From an uncultured Clostridia bacterium (lineage in GTDB: Bacteria; Bacillota; Clostridia; Oscillospirales; Oscillospiraceae), in assembly GCA_937907975.1 (NCBI GenBank), contig CALEQS010000128.1:1-10282 (forward strand): DNA of 10,282 nucleotides. Reading direction: 5' to 3'. The notes under the pieces are model-generated. The model was given only the letters and a program-made list of their open reading frames with translations. It was not told the origin of the DNA and did not search any database. Position numbers and translations under genes: made by a program. This document shows, piece after piece, positions 8,211-10,282 of this stretch (position 1 is the stretch's first letter; each line of letters opens with the position of its first letter).

Positions 8211-9359
8211 ATGAGCACTTATTCTTCCGCCATCATCATCTTGCTGGCACTGGCAGTGTTCTCTGTGCTGATCCTGGAAAATAACCGGATCCCCAGAAGA
8301 AAGAAACAGCTTTTTATCACAACGAATATTCTGATCGCACTGGCGGCACTGTCGGAGTGCGCCGGAGTCCATATAAGCGAGCGGCCACCCCGACGTACCA
8401 AAGGGCGTCCTTGCTGCCGCAAAGGCGCTGGATTACACGCTCACGCCCATGACCGGCGGCGCGCTCATCATGCTGATGCAGAAGCCGAATACAAAGAGCC
8501 GATCCCTGCGCGCTTTGTTTATCGGAAATGCCGTGTTTCAGGTGATCGCCGCTTTCCGCGGCTGGATGGTCGTGATCGACGATCAGAATTATATGCACGG
8601 CCCGCTCTATCCGGTCTACATGGTGTTTTACTCGGCGGTGATCATCATTATCACCATCCGAATGCTGTCTTACGGCAGGTCCTTCCAAAAACAGAACCGC
8701 AAATCGCTCTATGCCACCATACTGCTGGTCTTTGTGGGCATCGGTATGCAGGAGGTGCTGGGGGCAGCTGCCGGGTCGCCTATCTGGCGGCGACTTTCGG
8801 CTCCATCTTCCTGTTTATCCACTATTCCGAATTTTCTCAGCTCCAGCAGGACGAGAAGATCTCCGAACAGCAGGTCAGGATCGCGAACGATCCATTGACC
8901 GGCGTGTTCAGCCGCTTTCCCTATGTGGATGCGACGAGGCATATGCCGACCATGTGCCGGAGCATTTTGTCGTTTTCCTCGTCGACATCAACGGCCTGAA
9001 GGTGGTTCAATGACACAAAGGGACACGAGGCGGGCGATGAGCTGATCTGCGCGGCAGCCAAATGCGTGGAAAACACGATCGGCGCTTACGGCCGGATCTT
9101 CCGCATCGGCGGCGACGAATTTGTCGTGTTTGCGCAGATGGACAGGGCGCAGGCCGCCTCCGCAATAGACGCGCTTACGCGTGCGACCAGTGCCTGGTCG
9201 GGGCAGAAGGTCGATACCCTGAGCGTGTCCGTCGGCTGTGTCTTTGCGGAGGATCTTCCGGGCGCGTCGATCGAAGGGCTCGTCCGGGAAGCGGACATGG
9301 AGATGTATGACCAGAAGAAGGAATACTACCTGCTGACCGGCCGCGACCGCAGAAGATAA
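8211..9359 (+). pseudogene. Membrane-anchored GGDEF diguanylate cyclase, broken by four frame lesions
   Basis: The intact ancestor would make cyclic di-GMP from two GTP. The reading frame starts at ATG 8211 behind AGGAGG (8197-8202) and opens with hydrophobic helices (MSTYSSAIIILLALAVF). The middle part (about 8384-8760) continues the multi-helix membrane region in the +1 frame. The GGDEF domain follows in pieces: DPLTGVFSR (frame of 8211, to about 8935), then VVFLVDINGLKVV (to about 9007), then NDTKGHEAGDELI and GGDEF (9108-9122) to the stop at 9357-9359. Lesions are a 4-base tandem AGCG duplication (8376-8383), loss of a G in the run at 8760-8764, loss of a base near 8934-8940, and an extra base near 9005-9008. 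Correcting all four gives 1146 bases (381 residues), a normal length. The metal-binding Asp, GGDEF and SVG segments are intact, and there is no RxxD inhibitory site nine residues before GGDEF. As read, no single frame encodes an active enzyme. Clustered sequencing errors are the alternative. Confidence 0.85.
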
Positions 9360-9369
9360 GGCATATATA

Positions 9370-9412
9370 AATAAAAACCGGGCATTTTCGAAGGAAATGC
9401 CCGGTTTTTATT
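9370..9412 (+). terminator. Bidirectional terminator between the cyclase remnant and the 136-residue gene
   Basis: A perfect 18-base-pair stem pairs 9370-9387 with 9395-9412 (core ACCGGGCATTT) around a 7-base loop. A and T runs at its base supply T tails on both strands. It starts 10 bases after the cyclase stop codon, and the stop codon of the opposing gene (9413-9411) overlaps its base, so it serves both converging units. Confidence 0.9.
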
Positions 9413-9821
9413 AGTGCGGTCCGTCGTGCTTTCGCGCTTTGTACCATTGCCGGAAGCCGTCCACGGTGTGCCGGTCATCCAGATTTTTGATGGGGTGGGC
9501 CGCGGATTCGATGATCTGAGCGCAGCTTTTGGTCCGGCGCAGCTGCTCAAAGCCCGGGCCCAGCGGGTCTCCGTATCTGGCCGCCGTGGCGGCGTAGATA
9601 TATTCCCGGAACAGCGGCGGCGCAGCCTCTTTGTAGATGCGCCCCAGCTCCCGGCGGCGGTGCAGCTCCCGGGCGATGGATTCCTCGTCCAGTCCCTCAG
9701 CGCGCAGCTGGGCGGGCTCCTCCCGCAGCCGGGCCACCTTTTCCTCGTATTCCCGGCGCAGGTTGCTTTCTTTCAGCCCCAGCGCACGCAGGAGATCAAG
9801 CTCATGTTCAAATTCATCCAT
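9411..9821 (-). CDS. Uncharacterised 136-residue charged helical protein
   Basis: I do not recognise this protein. It is soluble, without signal peptide or membrane helix. The first about 65 residues are highly charged and look like long amphipathic helices, possibly a coiled coil (for example NLRREYEEKVARLREE, 20-35, and IARELHRRRELGRIYKEA, 49-66). The second half is less charged, with REYIYAATAARYGDPLGPGF (72-91) and a tail FRQWYKARKHDGPH rich in basic and aromatic residues. The start at ATG 9821 to 9819 has a good AAGGAG ribosome binding site 9 bases upstream. It lies downstream of nifJ on the same strand but beyond the nifJ terminator, so it is probably expressed separately or by read-through. 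The stop overlaps a shared terminator. Good ribosome binding site, coding length and codon use like its neighbours support a real gene. Confidence 0.8.
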   Translation of the reverse strand: MDEFEHELDLLRALGLKESNLRREYEEKVARLREEPAQLRAEGLDEESIARELHRRRELGRIYKEAAPPLFREYIYAATAARYGDPLGPGFEQLRRTKSCAQIIESAAHPIKNLDDRHTVDGFRQWYKARKHDGPH

Positions 9822-9881
9822 GTGTGTCTCTCCTTTTCGTAGCTGTTTCCCAGCCTTTGACTTGATATGGCACGATTAAAA

Positions 9882-9912
9882 ACAGCGCCTCGGCATTTTG
9901 CCGGGGCGCTGT
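9882..9912 (-). terminator. Terminator of nifJ
   Basis: On the minus strand a 14-base-pair stem (9912-9899 with 9895-9882, core ACAGCGCC, one wobble pair) with a 3-base loop is followed by TTTTAATC, 35 bases after the nifJ stop codon. This is a convincing intrinsic terminator. On the plus strand the tail CATTTTAA is weaker. Confidence 0.85.
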
Positions 9913-9947
9913 CATTTTAAGCGTTCAAGCAGTCAGCGGGAGCGGAA

Positions 9948-10282
9948 TTACTCGCCCTGCTTGGCCATCTTCTCGAAGTGCTCGTACTTCTTCTCGGCTT
10001 CCTTCTCGGCCTGAGCGTAGAGCTTCTCGGCGCGCTCGGGGAAGGCCAGCTTCAGGGAGGCGTAACGGGTCTCGCCCATCAGGAAGGACTGATAGTCGGC
10101 GGTAGGCGCCTTGGAGTCCATGGTGAAGGGGTTCTTGCCCTGCTCGGCCAGAGCCGGGTTGAAGCGGAACAGGTGCCAGTAACCGGCATCCACAGCGGCC
10201 TTCATCTCGCTCATGGCGTTGGCCATGCCGCCCTTCTTCTTCAGACCGTGGTTGATGCAGGGTGCATAACCGATGATGATGG
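9948..10282 (-). CDS. nifJ: Pyruvate:ferredoxin oxidoreductase, C-terminal end (5' part outside window)
   Basis: The visible 110 C-terminal residues match the end of the large single-chain pyruvate:ferredoxin (flavodoxin) oxidoreductase, which converts pyruvate and CoA to acetyl-CoA, CO2 and reduced ferredoxin in anaerobes. Diagnostic are GYAPCINHG at the start of the fragment, then GYWHLFRFNPAL, KNPFTMDSKAPTADYQSFL and GETRYASLKLAFPERAE. In this family the cysteine of the APC-I-x-H-G motif (codon 10259-10257) is a ligand of the [4Fe-4S] cluster next to thiamine diphosphate. The open frame runs through the right edge of the window without a start. An internal ATG at 10226 is not the start, because conserved sequence lies upstream of it. 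The protein ends in a charged helix (KEAEKKYEHFEKMAKQGE). A strong terminator follows. Confidence 0.95.
   Translation of the reverse strand, partial: IIIGYAPCINHGLKKKGGMANAMSEMKAAVDAGYWHLFRFNPALAEQGKNPFTMDSKAPTADYQSFLMGETRYASLKLAFPERAEKLYAQAEKEAEKKYEHFEKMAKQGE

Noticed and set aside
9414..9842. A 142-codon plus-strand open frame opposite the 136-residue gene
   Set aside because: It starts next to the terminator at 9370-9412 with no ribosome binding site. The minus-strand frame has a clear AAGGAG site, a sensible composition and matching terminator placement.

Overview
The window is a high-GC, densely coded segment that looks like a low-oxygen gut Clostridium relative, most likely of the Oscillospiraceae/Ruminococcaceae type. 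The evidence is a SpoVB-type flippase, a Firmicutes-style LexA with a GAAC-N4-GTTC-like box, strong AGGAGG ribosome binding sites, and the C-terminus of a pyruvate:ferredoxin oxidoreductase typical of anaerobes. I cannot name the genus from the sequence alone.

Layout, left to right. (1) At positions 1-150 there is a divergent minus-strand promoter, and probably the first few codons of a minus-strand gene that leaves the window. (2) A plus-strand pair follows: a SpoVB/MurJ-superfamily lipid-linked-sugar flippase (198-1733) and truA (1779-2516), ended by one or two hairpin terminators (2549-2578 and 2690-2735). (3) A minus-strand pair follows: lexA (3560-2961) and a 70-residue two-helix membrane protein only 12 bases downstream of it. 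A LexA-box-like site sits in the lexA promoter. (4) A plus-strand operon follows: a MarR-family regulator (3770-4255) and two half-size ABC exporter subunits (4271-6007 and 6007-7932). A near-consensus promoter immediately precedes a 31-base dyad that is very likely the MarR operator. The two ABC subunits carry complementary asymmetric ATP sites, as expected of a heterodimeric multidrug-type exporter. (5) A membrane-anchored GGDEF diguanylate cyclase gene (8211-9359) is broken by four separate frame lesions. (6) A minus-strand 136-residue protein of unknown function (9821-9411) lies downstream of the C-terminal end of nifJ (10282-9948). Each of these two has a terminator hairpin.

Functionally, the middle of the window is two divergent self-regulated units sharing a roughly 210-base control region: SOS control (lexA) to the left and a repressor-controlled drug/toxin efflux pump to the right. 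The rest is housekeeping (tRNA pseudouridylation, cell-envelope or spore-wall precursor flipping, pyruvate oxidation), apart from the decayed cyclic-di-GMP signalling gene. I saw no tRNA or rRNA gene, CRISPR array, insertion sequence, prophage or clearly new multi-gene system. The observations most worth following are the small membrane protein co-transcribed with lexA, the long tryptophan-containing linker insert in the second ABC subunit, and the multiply lesioned diguanylate cyclase.
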